Assembly: GCA_037074765.1 (NCBI GenBank)
Contig: JBAMDO010000009.1
Span: 62,001-126,000 of the forward strand
Direction: 5' to 3'
DNA: 64,000 nucleotides
Origin: Mansonella perstans
Lineage: Eukaryota; Nematoda; Chromadorea; Rhabditida; Onchocercidae
The notes beneath the pieces are model-generated. The model had not been told where the DNA came from and made no database searches. It saw only the letters and a list, made by a program, of their open reading frames with translations. The translations under genes and the position numbers were made by a program. Positions 47,075 to 62,400 of the stretch are shown in pieces; the first letter of the stretch is position 1; every line of letters starts with the position of its first letter.

Positions 47075-50000
47075 CTAAAATGACATTTGCCCACAAATGG
47101 AAGTTAAAGTTAAAATTTCAATCGAGTAGAAAATTAAAAAAAAGACTATGAGATGTAGCGCAGGTTATAAAATGCGGAAAAAGCGTTGACAAATGATATG
47201 TGAAGATAAATAAATAAATGAAATTGAAAAGTAGCAGTAAAATAAAATAAATGGCATTTAAATTCACGAATAGATTCTGGAAAAGGAATGTTCAAAGACA
47301 AGAAGCTATAGATAATTGTCGGCGAATGAGAGTCAATCATCGGTTACACAGCAATTTAACCTACTAACCATTTCATTCTCACCCTTCTTTTTCCAATTTC
47401 AGAAGAACAATCATTCAGAAATAAGCCTATTAACCGTTTGACAGATTGTTCATATGCCAAGTCTCAAGAAAATGCTATTGAAGTCCAATCGTATTTATTC
47501 GCCATTCATTCCTAGTTTTTCTGTATTTATGCCATTTTGTGATAGCATTGCTTATTCCATTGCTTATTCTTTTTTCTACTTTCGTTTTTTTCTATTTTAA
47601 AAATTAATTTGATGAAATTGATCCATTTTTAAATTCCAATATTTGAATATCATTTTGGCCCATTCCATCTTATTATTCTCAAAATATATTCTTTCTAATT
47701 TTGGCAGATTTTGGATGAAGAAATCTGATAGAATTTTGAAACTAAAAAACTTTTCCTTTCTTTACTCATTTCTCTTTTTCATTGCAATATTGTGTTGCCG
47801 GAAGAGAATGAGACTTCCGGTTCTTTCGGTTCTCAATTAGTTGTATTTTCAGGAATGTCTCTGTGTCGCTTTGCAATCTTACCAACTAATTCTTTGCGTA
47901 CTTATTTTAGTTTTTAAATGATAGGCTGCTCAAATACATGTAAAATTGATGAATGTTAGTAGAATTGAAATGGAACAAAATTGATGAATTCAATGGATTT
48001 TGATGAAATCAATGAGAATCAGTGGCGAACAGTTAATCCCGTACGATTATTAAAATTAAAGGAAGTTATTCGAATGATTTTTTTTTTTGATCAATTGGAT
48101 GACATCATTTCTCTTCCTTGTCATCATTCTTTATTAACGTATTTCTATGCAAAGTATTATCCGTTCATACTAAATTTTAAAGATGTCCTCAAATGTTATA
48201 CAAAAAGTGGCGCACAAAAACCTTCCAGCATGAATACGTTAAATCTTTCAGACGTAGATATGTTGAAAGTTTAGTCAATTTAATGGAAAGTGAATTTTAG
48301 TTAAGATTTGTAAAATGACAAATACATGAATCATTTCCAAAATTTCGTCTCAAATTTACTAAGTGGTCATCGTCGAGTGGTAAAAAAAAAATTTTTTTTT
48401 GTGCAACTATGAATTGCTCGTAAAATTTTCTGAATTGAAAAGCAAAGATAATTTTAGTCTTATTTGATTAGCAATAAAAATTATATGATTAGTAAGACAT
48501 GAAAATTCAAGCAATTATTATTAATTATTTAAAGAAAGCGAAGTTTACGGCTATTTTCATTCACGAGTTCTGATTCAAATAATGAGAAATATTCTAAACA
48601 TGTAGTTTATGTGTGGAAATGTTGAAATTTGAGTATCAGAAATATGCGAAACAACAAATCTCATTAAGTGGCATCTGCATGAAATGGAATTAATGACAGT
48701 TAAACGGCCATACTTCCATTTCTAATTTTTTCGATGGAATCGTTCAAAATATAAGTTCAATCGTTCATTACTCTTTGTCGCATGGATTTGCTCAATAAAA
48801 AATGAAATGATTCCTTAAAGCTAAGAATAAGCAAGTAAATTTGATATGAATGAAATAAAATGAAGCCAATGAGTTGTTTCATTCAAGCCTTTCTTCTCCT
48901 TGCATTACCATTCATTCAGTGCAGGGAAATCATTTTGATGTTCTTAGTTTTGATGTTAAATTTAATGTGCTCATAAAAAACTGACTACAACATACCCAAG
49001 CCAACGACTACATGTTGCTTCTCTCGTGTAGCTTTTATTAAAAATTCAACAAAATTTGAAGAATAAAGTGATGAAAGGGAAAAGCAATGATGATCTTTTT
49101 TTTGTTTTTGAATAATAAAATTTAACTTTTCGACTGCATTAGAGATGAACAGTGCAATTCAAATTCATCGAAATGCCATTTCATTTATTGACTTGAAAGA
49201 TTCCTCACAATGTTGGATTCCAACAACAAAGTGACGGAAATTTTGGTTTAATTAAGTATTATTCCATCAATTTGTTAATTTTATCAATGTAATTAGGATA
49301 CAATTTACCACAAAAAAAAAATAAAACTTTTTCTTATAGTTTGTTAGCTAAAATATAGCGATTTTATGAGCCTATGAGACTGTCTTAATCGTGATAGTTA
49401 AGAAATTTCAAAAATTAAAAGCTTTTATAAGGGTTTGTAAGGCTTGTTAAGCTTAAGTGCACAAAACACATATTGACGTATCGGTGGGAATACAGTAACA
49501 AAAAGCTGAGAAGAAATCAAATAAGAAAAGAATAGCCTCGATGGGAATTTTCTGTGCCATCTATCAGAACTAAAAGGATGAAAAAAGGCAGGGAAGTGCT
49601 ATTTGTGATATATGTATGTGTCTTTTTTTGAAAAAAGTTTTTATGAAAACGTTGCTCAGGAATTCCGGATGATTGAGTAATTTGTATTTTCCATAAAGAC
49701 CACCAAATTAATGGAATGTCAAAAAATTTCGAATGCTGCGGTGATTGCACAATACTTGCCTTTTTACCACTGAAGTTTCATTTTCTTTTGAATAATCAAG
49801 TGCAAGGAAAATTGCAAAATAGATAAATTACTGTAATCACGTAAAATTTCAATAATGCTAATCACAAGAAGCAATTTATTTAGTGTCAGAATTAAATGTT
49901 TTAATTTAAACTTTTTTATTTGCATTTGATTTATATCGTATTTAAAATTTTAATAAAACTTTTGTTTGCAGGTATTTAATATAAAATTAATCAAATGCAA

Positions 50001-53000
50001 ATAGTTAAACGATTAAAATTGGTACAAACGAAAATTTTTTAAAGTGTTTAAGATAATACAAATCAAAGGATCCGTAAGAGCTTTTCTACCGTGACTTTTA
50101 ATCGATTATTTCTTATGTCCTACAAATTATCGCTTGGCTTACATCTAAAATGAAATTCCGAATGGAAAAGCTTAAAGTCTTCCTATCTTATCGCTCTTTT
50201 ATTATGTGTTCCTATCCGTGACCACTTTTTGTCTATTCGATAGCAATCTCATCATCCCGACATTAATTATACCTATCCGGTCATTATTTTGGATCGCCTC
50301 CGTTATCCAGTTATCAGTTTTGGATGTGACTGATGTATGTATGTACTTATTATTCTTAGATATATCAGATTAAAAAGAAATATGTCAATTATCCTACGAA
50401 AGAAAAATTTCCATTCAATTTTGGATTAAAAATGAATTATGAAAAAATTTTTCTGGGGCAAATAGTAAGCAATTACTATTTAAAATATTGATTGGTTAAT
50501 TTCATCAAGCAAATTTATTTGTGCTCAGCAAGACAGATAATTAATGAAGAATTGATAGAGCTCTGAAAATAAATTACAGAAAGAAATGGAAAGATTGCAA
50601 ATTAAAATTTTTTTATTTAAGATTGTAATTTTAATAACATACTGAAAATTCCTATGAGCAATATGAATGAGACGTTGCACGGTCAACTTCTGACCACAAA
50701 AAGCATTAATTTTGATAACCAAATTTGTTGAAATTAAGCAAGCCGAATGATTGCTAAAAATTCAAAATTCTGCAGTGTAATGTTTTTATGCTGATTTTTG
50801 TGGTTTGAAATAAAAATTTTACCATATTTTATCAAATGATAATAGTGATACTGATCAGTGAATCGAATATTTTATCTCAATAAATAGTTCGATGAAAGGT
50901 TAAAAATGTTTTGTAGTATCATTTACGGCACATCTTTCTGTTCATATCGAATTGTTCATCAATAATTGACAATATATGGTACAGTTCTGAAAGACAAACG
51001 ATAATCAAGTGAAAACGAAAGATCTGCATAATTAGAATCAGTAGCAGTAAGCTGACAACAGTAGAGCCAGTGTAGTAGTAGTTCGTTTTCCTGCAAAAGA
51101 AATAAATGACGAGCTATTGCTAATGGCGACGATTGAAATTTAATGCCATATTGATAGTTCCGGACTGGATAGCTTTCTTGGCCATTTGAAGACTTGTCCG
51201 CCTAGTTTGAAATAGCTAGAATAGTAAGACGAGCAGAAGAAGGCTAGTATTGGTTTGTACATGTTTGTTGGAGTAAAATAAAAACGGATAAAAGGAAGAT
51301 GAAAGTGTTGTTGGGTTCGGAGAAGACTAGGGTGCATCGATGAATACTTCAGCATACGTGCCATTAATAGTACTGGCTAATGTTTTCTCTGAGAATTTGG
51401 AACATTTTTGATGGTTTACTTCGGGGAAAAATAAATGTAAAAGAAAAAGGTTAATTGTTATTAAAATCATATGGCTACATCGCTGAGTTTGATATATTGA
51501 TAAGCTTTGAAATCTGCATCATAAGCTTACTTATTGCTACTGATAATTGGCAAATGATAAGAATAAAGTAAGGTCAGCTCAGATCTATGATATGATACAA
51601 TTAACCACAACCGATAAAATGGCAATTAAATTAACGTCACTTTGTTACTTCGATTTTCATTAAACTATAAATTAAATCACAATTTATTATTTATAATTTC
51701 AATGTAAAGTTATTTTTGCCGTTATTTCTAAGTCTTGCCATCTAATTAAATGATTTTTTTTAATCACATTATCCTATCGGATTAATTTATTATTTGATGG
51801 AATTTGCAAATTAAACTTTTTGAAAATGAATTGCAGCTGCAAGCCATCATGACCCATAATCCGGAAGAGAGCAAAATTTCTTGAAGCTTATTGAATGGCG
51901 GAAGAGAAGTTAGCAGTTGCAGACGAATGAATAAATTTAATTATTATACCAGTTTTTTAAAAGATTGTTTTGATTGATTTAAACTCAAAAATTAAATACT
52001 AAATCTATTTCTGAAATTGCAATGCAGACTGCATACATTTCAGCTAATAACTCTGCATTTTAACATTTTACAAGAAATACCGGACATATTTTATGCATCA
52101 ACAATGATCATAAGACTCAAACATATTTTTATCAAAAATCATCTGGATAAAGAACAGTAGTGGAAATTCACAGAACCAAAGAATCAGTGGTGTAAATTCA
52201 TCGAAATAATGACCACTGGTGAATTGTAAATGCTTTTTTCTGGAGTACATTAAGTCATGTCTGGCGATATTAATAAAGGATTGAGATAGGGTCAAGATAA
52301 TGCAATATTGACATAAATATAGGCAAAATGAGGCCAGTGACAAAATAGCTACCATGTCCTCAGTCCCATGATGATAGATTGATATTTGCCTGAATAAAAA
52401 AATGACTTTCCATATCTCTCTGCTTTAGCATTCGGTTATTTTTTTTACTGTTGTGTTGCTAATTCAGCATGATAACAAAATATTGGTTTACTAAATGGTT
52501 TTTTTCTTACCACAGCAACAATAAATTTTTAAACAAGTAAGAGGAAGTGAAACAGTTAACTGCTTGATGTCGTCATATCATGCCAGCTTTTGTTTGTCTT
52601 GTTAATTAATGACTGTTTCTCGTTTATGCAGCAATCTCGTAAAAAATTAAAAGCGAATAATTTAAAATACGCCAAAATAGTCAAAGATCTGTCTGAAACG
52701 TTTCTGCATAGCAAGTGAAGAGTACAGTAAAAATATTCGTAGGACTTTTGCATTACATATTACTTTCTTAGCAACTGCAATGAATTACATAATACTGTAA
52801 AATACAAATGCAATATTTACTTGACTATTTCATTTTCCAAAAAAAAATACAGCACAAAAAAGAGTAATATTAATTAGTTTGATCGATTTATTGTTATTTA
52901 TATCAAACAGTTGAAGTTTTACATTGATGCAAAAATATTTCAAATACAACTTTTCTTCAATAAGTGTTGATAAAATTTGACAAAAATTATTTAGTAACGC

Positions 53001-54770
53001 AGAACATTGAAATTCAAGAGATCTTTGAGTTGAAGTGAAAGTTTTAAATTGTGAAAAGACAAAAGTGCAGGGAATGACGTTTTTCTGAATTCACGATATT
53101 CGAATTTATAACTTCAAAAAAAAAATGCCACTCACTTGAAAACATCAAATGAATCAACGAGTTTATAAGGCAAAAATAGATGAGTGTTGAAAATTATTCA
53201 GAAGTTCCCTTAGATTCCCAAGATTTCAAACTTCCTGATTCAATGTATTGCTTGATCATTGATGAAGATATTGCACAGCTGTTGCTTCTATCTTCTAATA
53301 TGTTTTTCTCATATAGTTCAACTGGATAAATTTTCAAGATCTTCAATTTAACAAGTTAACTTCGCTCAACACATTGCATAAAATTTTGTTTGCTTATAGA
53401 CGGTCAATAAACAAGAAAAATTATGAATTTAAAAAGTTAATGGGATAATACTTAACATTATGTATGCTTACTGTTCTTAATTTCCACCTGTAACGATGCT
53501 GATAATGTAATGGAAGCTCTAAAAGTTCCATTTTGGAAAAATTGAAATCTGATTTTATCATCCAGTTGATCTATCAGCTCTCATTCTGAATGATGACCTT
53601 TTATTTCATTTAGTTGCTAACAATTCCACTAATTGCTTCGTCTTCTTTCCAGGTTCTTCCTGACAATAGTACTTGTTCAAATGTTGTCCTATATTATATT
53701 CATTTGCCTTTTAAGAAATTTGTTTACAATTTTTCTAATAGCCCGTTAATTGTGCTAACTAAATAGCAAGGCACTTCCAAAATTATTCTTCAGCATTTAT
53801 CGATTTCTTTTTTCGTTTCTAATTCAGTTGTTTACTTCATTATTATCCTGCTAATTGAAACGATAACAAGCAAAAAATAATTTTAGTCAACAATTGATTT
53901 CTTCAACTTCGAATGAGACAAGCTTCTTTAATTGCCTAGACAATTGCTTACAGAAATTATAATTTCATCGATAAAAATGACTTTTCTCCAATCCCTTCTT
54001 ACATGCAAATATATTTCTCGCATATCAAGTTTTGAGATTATTCCCTTTCATAAATGGCTTTTCTTAAGATAATTTACTTGAAAATATTTCTCCATTAATC
54101 GGATTGAAGTTAATAGCAACAATAAATCCTTTCATCGAAATCATCTCACTTTGAAAAATGTGGCGATAATTTTGCTTGCAAAGCATTTCAAACTATTGGT
54201 TTATTTATTTTCGTTGGATTAGTCCTTTATTGTGCCCGTCATAGTTATGGATACGCTAAAAAAGGTTCAAGTTGATATTCAAATATCAATTAACAATTTT
54301 ATCATATTTGCCAATTAACAGCTCATCATTATTGCTGATTAGTTTCAGAAGTTCTTTGGTAATGAAATGTCATAAAGAGTTGACAAATGGTCGTTAGAAA
54401 ATAAACTAACAAAATTGTAAAAAATGTCCATATACTTGGAGTAAAAAGGAAAATGTTACCACATTAAGAATAAATGGCAAGTAATTCATTTAATTAAACA
54501 CTGACATTCTTCAATTATTGTCTCTATAAATGTTTTTATTTATCTAGTTCATAAAACATTCCTTAATGGCCAAATTAGCACAGAGTAAAAAGTTTAGCTG
54601 CGATACCAAATACCAATTTTATTAGTGATTGTTTTGCAGCGGGTTGATTTAACTTTTCAAACCGACTGCAAGTTTGTTTTTAAAATTATTAAATTATACA
54701 ACTAAATTTAAATGAAAAACAACGTTACTAAATGCGCTAATTAGGAAAGATTTTTGATCAATAGAAATGT

Positions 54771-54810
54771 TAAATTGCTGTTGTTGCTGTTAAATTGCTG
54801 TTGTTGCTGT
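54771..54810. repeat. perfect tandem duplication of a 20-bp unit
   Basis: TAAATTGCTGTTGTTGCTGT occurs twice head to tail. It lies upstream of unc-53. A looser 32-base repeat (ACGCTGATAA...TGATACTTC) follows at 54953-55006. Confidence 0.95.
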
Positions 54811-56398
54811 GATGTAAAGTGAAATAAACTGTTAAGTGAAATCTTTTTAATCAATTAAAAAGATTGGAAAAATGATAGCTGATAAGGTTACTGTGGGAAT
54901 TAAATTCCAAACGAATTTATGAGCAATGTTAGCACAGGAAAATTGTTTGATGACGCTGATAATTTGATACTTCTGTGATTTGATACGCTGATAACCTGAT
55001 ACTTCCAATCATTTGCGCAAAGGTTTTCTTAGAATTGCACAGGTTGTTTAGTTAATATTACGAATATTATATGAATAATATTTATTACAAAGATCGTTAC
55101 GGTGTTCGTCATATTTAAACACTGTTGAGTGGCTTTTTAAATTTGCCTGCACATTAACTTTACAGTTTCGACCGAATTTCAGTTCATCCATATCACTTAA
55201 ATTTATAGTTTTAATCTTATCTCGAAGATCACTAAGTGGTCAACTCTGCACATTAACCAACATGCTTTGCTTTGTCAAATATCTATTTATACTTTTGGAA
55301 ATTAGCAAGTGTTCGCTTTCAACGAAGTTAAAAAAACATTTGAATCAATTTTCTTTTAATTTTTGCGATTTCAATTGCAATTTCTGATCCTCCTCATATT
55401 TTTAGTAACAAATCGTTTCTACAGAATTGTTTACACTTTTTTCAAAGTATGATTTTATTAGATTGCAGAAAAAAACACGCCGCAAAGATGAATTAATTGC
55501 AAGAGACTTTATTCGCTGAAAATGAGTGACCTCATATTTTCCGATGTATTAGTCTTAGGACATGAGACATTTTCATTTTAAAAAAATGGAATACAATAAG
55601 TTATTCATTTCTAGGCATAATTACGTGATGTTCAAATGAATGAACAGAACATATTCAATAATCGTTGCAATAAACGTTTATTTTATGGAATATAAAAAAT
55701 GCGGGAGAGAATCCATCTACGATATTATTTCATCTTTGAGCATTTATTGATCAGAGAACCAATTAAGGAAAGGCTAATTTTTTTTCCGCTACCGAAAATG
55801 ATTTTCCAGCTACCGAAATCAATGACAAAGATTGCTAATTATTATGTTAATTAGTGACAAATAAATTAAAGTGAAGCATGAGAAAATTTGCATTTAGCGA
55901 TGAATGGAAGCAGAAAAAGAAACGTTAAGAAAAATAAACAGAGGCAATAAAGTTTGATATTTCCATCAAATTAGAAAATAATTTTAAAATGTTAAAAATC
56001 AGAAAGATTAGTTAAATTTATAAGCAATAGTACTAACAACTCATAACTAGACCGTTCTAAACATTTCCGTAAGAATAATTATGGAATTTAATTAAAATCA
56101 TTTGAAATAAGGAAAAGGGGAAATGTGAGCTGCGAAAGAATTTTACCATAAATGCAAAATTCGCAAGACTTATGATAGCACTAGTGTTAAAAATGTTAAA
56201 AAAACAACTGAGAAAATCTAAATGAATTAAAATATCGAGTAACTTTACAGTGCTAAATTTTATACTAAAAACTTCAAATAATGCAAAGTTCTATCACAAA
56301 TAAAAAATCCAAGTATGTTAAGGGCTATTCAATCAATAAAATTGGTAATTAACAATTAGTAAATGTGATGAACATAAGGATATAAGAAAGTTTTTTAG

Positions 56399-56433
56399 TA
56401 TGTGATGGATTGATTTTAGTATGTGATGGATTG
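56399..56433. repeat. 21-bp direct repeat, two copies
   Basis: TATGTGATGGATTGA occurs at 56399 and 56420. A short local duplication with no assigned role. Confidence 0.9.
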
Positions 56434-59400
56434 AAAGAAGTTAAAAATAAAACTTAGCAAAATGTGAACAAAATTATTTGTTAAAAGCAGTAGAAAAAGC
56501 TACAATAAAAGAAAAAATGTGAGTTTAGCATAATGAGTGATGAGGGTTTGGATATGGCAAATGATTATTGTGACAAAAAGATTTCGAAAAAAGACACAAA
56601 ATGGTGATAAATAAACGACAACAATGGAAAATGAAGTTAATCGCAATAGTACATTATACATCATCTTGCAACAACACATTTGCTAGCAGTTACGCTATCT
56701 TCAAGAAAAATAACGGTAAAGACAAAAACTTTCAATTTTTAGATTGCAGGAAAGACTGAAATTTTAAAATTGAAAGAAAGATTAAAAGTTACAACTGTGA
56801 AATTTTGCAGAAATAAATGTTTCAGTACCAGCATGTGGAAGACAGTAATTCAGCTGCAAAATTGGCAATAAAGCGTGCGAGCTCGAAAAACTTTACTTCA
56901 TTAACTAATTAATTCATCGCACCGGTTAATTCAATTAAATTTTTCAACATTGAATAATACATTTTAAATTCCATATTCATAAATATGAAAGATTTTAATT
57001 TATAGGAATTAAAAGGGAAATAATTAACTGACACGATATCAGGACTTTGCTTTACTGTTTTTTCTATTTGCTGGTTCATCATTAATAGAACTTCCGAAAT
57101 TTTCAGATTTAAAATTCAGTAAAATTGCTCGAAATCGTCAAAATGTAGAAATCGGAGCGGAAAATTGCAATTTTAATATTTAAATCTATTATTATATTAA
57201 TAAAACAGCAATGTCAAATAATCGCAAGATTTGATTAAAAATTAAAATATTTGCATGCCTAATTAGGTGAGTAAGCAATTGCTGGGAAATAATTTGTGAA
57301 ATTATTAAATATGTCAAAAATGTAAAAAAGTCTTTTCAATGAATACAAATTATCTTTGGAGCTTGTCAGGACAAAATTTAAAAAAATCGATGCAACAATT
57401 ATTGAATTATAAAATCCGTTTCACTATAATTTGTGTAATTAGGATCTGTTCGATCAATTATGGATGAAATGAGTTGACAGATGCAAATGTTCTCGTTGAA
57501 TTGTTGAGGAACATTGCTTTTTCCGCCTGGAAAGAAAATCAACATTTCATCGAAAGTTGTTATTTGCATCACACTTTTTTGATAAATTTGAACAATTCAA
57601 AATAGCATATATTCATTCTGCGTGTTTTTAATTGCACTGTCTTTTGCATAATTATAACTTTCAATGACCAATTCAGAGAATTTCGTTCAAACTATAACCT
57701 GAGAGAGAAGGAACGGCACATATAATGATAAATAATCAAATATTAATTTCTTTTTTGCTTTATTTTATGAATATAAGATTAAAACATTTTCAGTGTGGGA
57801 GAACTCAATTTGATTTTAGTCACTTCAATTAATTTCAACATCGAAAGCTCGTCAATATTCCAGGAGTCATTTTCTTGAGTTGAGTTGAGCATGATTAAAA
57901 GTATCGCGTGGGCCTTAAGACACATTTTTAGGTGAAACTCAAATTTCGAGCATTAGAAATATTAGAGCAAAGTAATATTTTCCCAAACATCAGTGCTTCT
58001 ATCAAACAAAAAGTTAAAGTTGAAATTGGAAGAACCTCGCCAGTTTGTTTGCTCGGCAGAGGAAGAAAGACAGATACTATTTATAGTTGTTTTGTTCGGC
58101 AATTTATAAATTTCTAACATTTTCTATTAATAAATAATTAGATTTCGGACTTTTTGTGGCATCACCAATAATCAGATGTCATTTTATGCAAGATTAATAT
58201 TGGGATTGAAAATGTATTCGAAATGGATGAAAATTATCATCAAACTATTGGTGCATTTTGTTGCCGAGTTGTGCAACGTCTTTCCATTCTTTCCATTATC
58301 CCAGCTGTGATTGAATTGTTTAAGAAACAGCTGATATCAATTGAGAAATTTAAATTATTATTTGGAACCGTTGTCTTAGTAAACAATTTCTCTCATCAAT
58401 TCGATTTTTTGCTAAGCGATTAAAATATATAAATGATAAGAATTTGGAGAAATTGGGCAGAAGAAGAAAGAAATATCCGAAACTGATCTTAGAAGTTTCT
58501 GTAGTGCTGATTTTGTATTGCCTATGATGTTCAAATTTACTTCAGTACTTCAAATTCAGATATTTGATACTCAACATATCCATTGCTGCTGCTCTAATTT
58601 CATTTTGTTCTTTCTCTCACAGCTCTTTCTTCCTCAAATAAATCTCTCTTACAAAGTACTTCCAGTAAGCATTTTTCAGGCAATTTCCTTTTTTTCTTCT
58701 TAAGGAACTGAAAAAAATGTTTTTCACTTCATTCCCAAAAGTTTTGTCGGAAAGTCCAAAGCTGGTTTCGAAGTAGTGTGTCCCTGAGGATTTCCTGCAA
58801 TCGAGATACTTCGAAATGAAAATTTTAAGTGCCCAAGGAAAAACTTCGAAAAAATAATATTTTAGTTTTTTTCTTCTTTTTAAACAAGAAATTGTTTTTG
58901 AGCTAAAATTTCACTTTTAGCTGCAGCAGTCATTTTTTTCATTTTATGTCATCAAATCAATCATATAATTCTAATTGAACCTTCCATTAATTGCATAAAA
59001 CACTAACCAAGATGACATTTATGGTTTGAATTTATCCTAAAAGAAATTTAAAACGACCGATTACTTTTCTAGTATTTCTATTTCCGCCAGCAGCATAGCC
59101 ATAACTATTTGGTGCTAGACATTGTTGTAAGCTTATTCATCTGTCAACATTGCTGAAAAATTTATTTTGCATAAAATTTTTTTATTAAATTTTTCTCTTA
59201 CAACACCTTCCATTGCTTCATTAAATCGCACTTTTTTTTAACAACAAAATTTCCTTTCATTATAGATTTTCATTGATTTCATTTTTTGCTAGATTTTAGC
59301 GGCTAAAAAGTTAAAGTAAAAAATTATTGAAATATTGCATTTCGGATTCTTCTTTTGCACTTTATTAGGTAGTAAATTTCAACTTTTCCAATTCATTAAT

Positions 59401-62400
59401 GCATAAGATACATAAGATACTTTTGTCTTATTAGCATATTCAGCTGTTAATAATTCCATGGTGTGATTTGCTAGCAAGCTTGAAAATAAAAGCCTAGTTT
59501 TTCTCATTACTTTCAACTTTTATCTTTATGTTTTCTCCTCTAACATCTGCAACAATTTAAGTGACATTCAAATGACATCTCGTTCAAATTATATCAGACA
59601 ACTGGATTTGAATGTTCCAATCAAATGAAAATGAAAATGAAAAGTGAAATAAGCGAAAGAGTGAAATAAATGGTTAGGTAGAAACAATACATCTCACATT
59701 ACGTCATTCAATTATTTTTGTGGCATTTCGTTTTTTCGAATCCGAAAATTAATTGCAGTTCAAAGCGAATAAAAATTTTTGCTATTAGCTTCATTTTTTT
59801 GGCATAAAATTTTCAAATACATAAATTTTGCCAATTGTTTATCATATTTGGCGATTGTTTGAAAGGTTCACATAAACAACATTGACCATAAATTTTATGA
59901 CATACTTTGTCTAAATGCTGTTGAATCACTTGCAGTCCTTTTGCTTCAACTACGAATACTCAAAGTCTTTTGTTGGATGCTTAAAAATTCATTGCATCGA
60001 AAAAGTGCACAATACTATAATTTTAGCCTTAAATTTTATTTTCTCAAACATCATTTACCAATCAAATACTTTTTGAAACTAATTTTATCTTTGCTCGAAA
60101 ATATGACGCATTACAATTCAATGAATTCATTGAATTTCATTCAACATTTCCAATGCGATACAATGTGGTGGAGCATTCATTATCATCATTCAGTACTCGT
60201 TGTTGACTGTTTAATTTTTAATTCACTAATTTTACTCTGCAAACTAGGAAAAAAAACTTTAAAAGTTATTGAATTATTTGTTGTATTAAGTGACATTAAG
60301 TATTAAAATTAGTGAATTATTTACTTGTGTTAAGTAACAGTAATATAAAGCTGCATCGTATCAAATAACCTCATTATCTAGTTTAGCAAAATCAAATGGA
60401 TCATATTGATTAAGAAAAAAAAACATTCTTAATGGCAAAAAAAGAAAAGAATTAATTTAATTTCAGACACCTGATGTTTTCCTGATCTAAATTGTGATTG
60501 GATTTGAATTCGAAATTAAAATTCTATTTTTTACTTGAACGAATTCAATAATTAAATTTCCTCCAAATATTTCTCATTTTATTCATTCACAAAAATTTAC
60601 ATTTAGAGAATAAGTTTTTCAGAAAAACCAAAAAAAACTGTAAAATTCTATTTTACAATTTTTTTCTCATTTCGATTGCAAATTTTTCTCTGCGATAAGT
60701 TTTTTTTTTCCCTTTTTGAGGAAAAAAATTAAAGAAGAAGAAATTCCATCGTAAGTAATGGCTAGAGAGAGAAGGGAGGGAAAGCAAGAGGATGACTGAG
60801 GAGGTATAAATGCATTTGTCCGTGCAATAATTTCTTATTTCATTTTTAAAAAATCAACAAATCATCAATTCAACAATTACTCATCGCCAAGTTTTTCTCT
60901 ACTTCCTTTTATCCAATCCTTTTTCTCATTTTTCCTCCTCCTTTCTTTCATTTTCTTTTTTCTCATTTTCGATCACTCTAATCTCTCATTGCCTTTGGTA
61001 CTGTTTTTTGAGCAAAATTAAATTGTTTTATTAATTTGCATGAAATGCTCAAAAAAGCTTAAATATTTCTGTGATAGATGGCTACATTATGCCTTGTGAG
61101 ATTGTTGACAAATCATTTCCAATTTTTCAAAGGTCCATTTAATAAACTTGAAATTATGAAATTCACATCTAATTAACATTAAATCAGCTATTGCTAAACC
61201 ATTTTCCAGTTGGAATATTTAAATCATTAAACATTAATTCAATGTAAAATAACAGAAAATTGATCAGCGCCTTCATCTAATGATCAATTCTGACTGAATT
61301 TAAGTTATAATTTTTAAAGCGTTGGAAAATTTGAATAGCGAATTGCATGCATTCTTTGGCACAGATATAAGAATGCAGCAGGGTCGGAATAACAATAACT
61401 TCCTCTATTCATCTCTTGTAAGTTTTTGGAAGCTTTCTATGCTTTTCCTCATCTGTATGAAATATCTAATTTGCCTTGTAATCGTTATGCCAGTAATAAC
61501 TGATTGGATCGATTCTTAATTAGTATTGCTAGATTTAATTTATCGCAACTAAAACGACATAGCATAGCTAAAGCAAAAAGAAATGAAATGAAATGAAATT
61601 ATCGATATAAACAACATTGCAGAACATAGAATGAAATTTAAAATTGAATCGATGTTTTTCAAATATTTTAATACTTCAGCAGAAGCATTCTATTAAACTA
61701 TGCAATAGCAACGATCATTATTGGATTGGTTACGAAAAAATTTATGAATTTCGTGATATTTTTGGTCTTTCAAATTTCTTTTTAAGACTATTCTCGAACT
61801 TTTGATAATTTTTCTCTCTACAAGTATTGTTCGTGATGTTTTCTTATTTTGTAACACTAAAGTTATAGTGATGTGATTTACCATTGTAACAAAGCAAACG
61901 CTACACTTCTGAATCTTGTATCAATATCACTTCAAATCACTTCCACCATCAATCACTTCCTCTCTCATTCACTTTTAATTTGAAAGTTTCATATCTCTAA
62001 TCAGTCACGTTCACACTTGCGCCTTCTCACAATTTGCATCACTCACCTTCTTTCAAGTTTAGTTTCAAAAATATTTATAAACTTATGGTCGCAATTGTCC
62101 CTTTTATTTTATTTCCTCTCATATTGTTAATAGTATTTTTGACAATGTTTAAACATTTCTTTTTCATTTATTTTTATTCAAAATTTATTCCTTTACCAAA
62201 AAGATATAAAATACATTTATTAATCTATCAGAATACCAGGTTATCAGATTCCCTACAGGCTTTGAGTTATTTTCGTCAAAAATTTTGTCTGAAATGAATA
62301 ATTGAATTTGAAATAATGGAAAAGTAACAAAATGTAATTTAATCATTTCAATAGCGCTTTACAAGAAAAAAGTTGCCCACAAATTACTTTGAGTTGTAAA

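Noticed and set aside
47981..48274. Plus-strand open frame of 97 codons
   Set aside because: Several frames of this length are expected by chance at this composition, and no family or splice structure supports it.
51140..51364. Minus-strand open frame of 74 codons in a slightly G+C-richer stretch
   Set aside because: The peptide looks random, has no recognised homologue and no convincing donor toward exon 1 or exon 2.
58766..58816. TCCCTGAG (lin-4/miR-125 seed) inside a 10-bp inverted repeat
   Set aside because: Only the first eight bases match; the rest of the mature sequence and the precursor shape do not. A 10-bp inverted repeat with a 31-base loop is expected by chance in a window this size.
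59941..60306. Plus-strand open frame of 121 codons
   Set aside because: No recognisable motif, composition dominated by Leu, Phe, Lys and Ile, no splice context. A frame of this length is near chance expectation for 64 kb at this A+T content.
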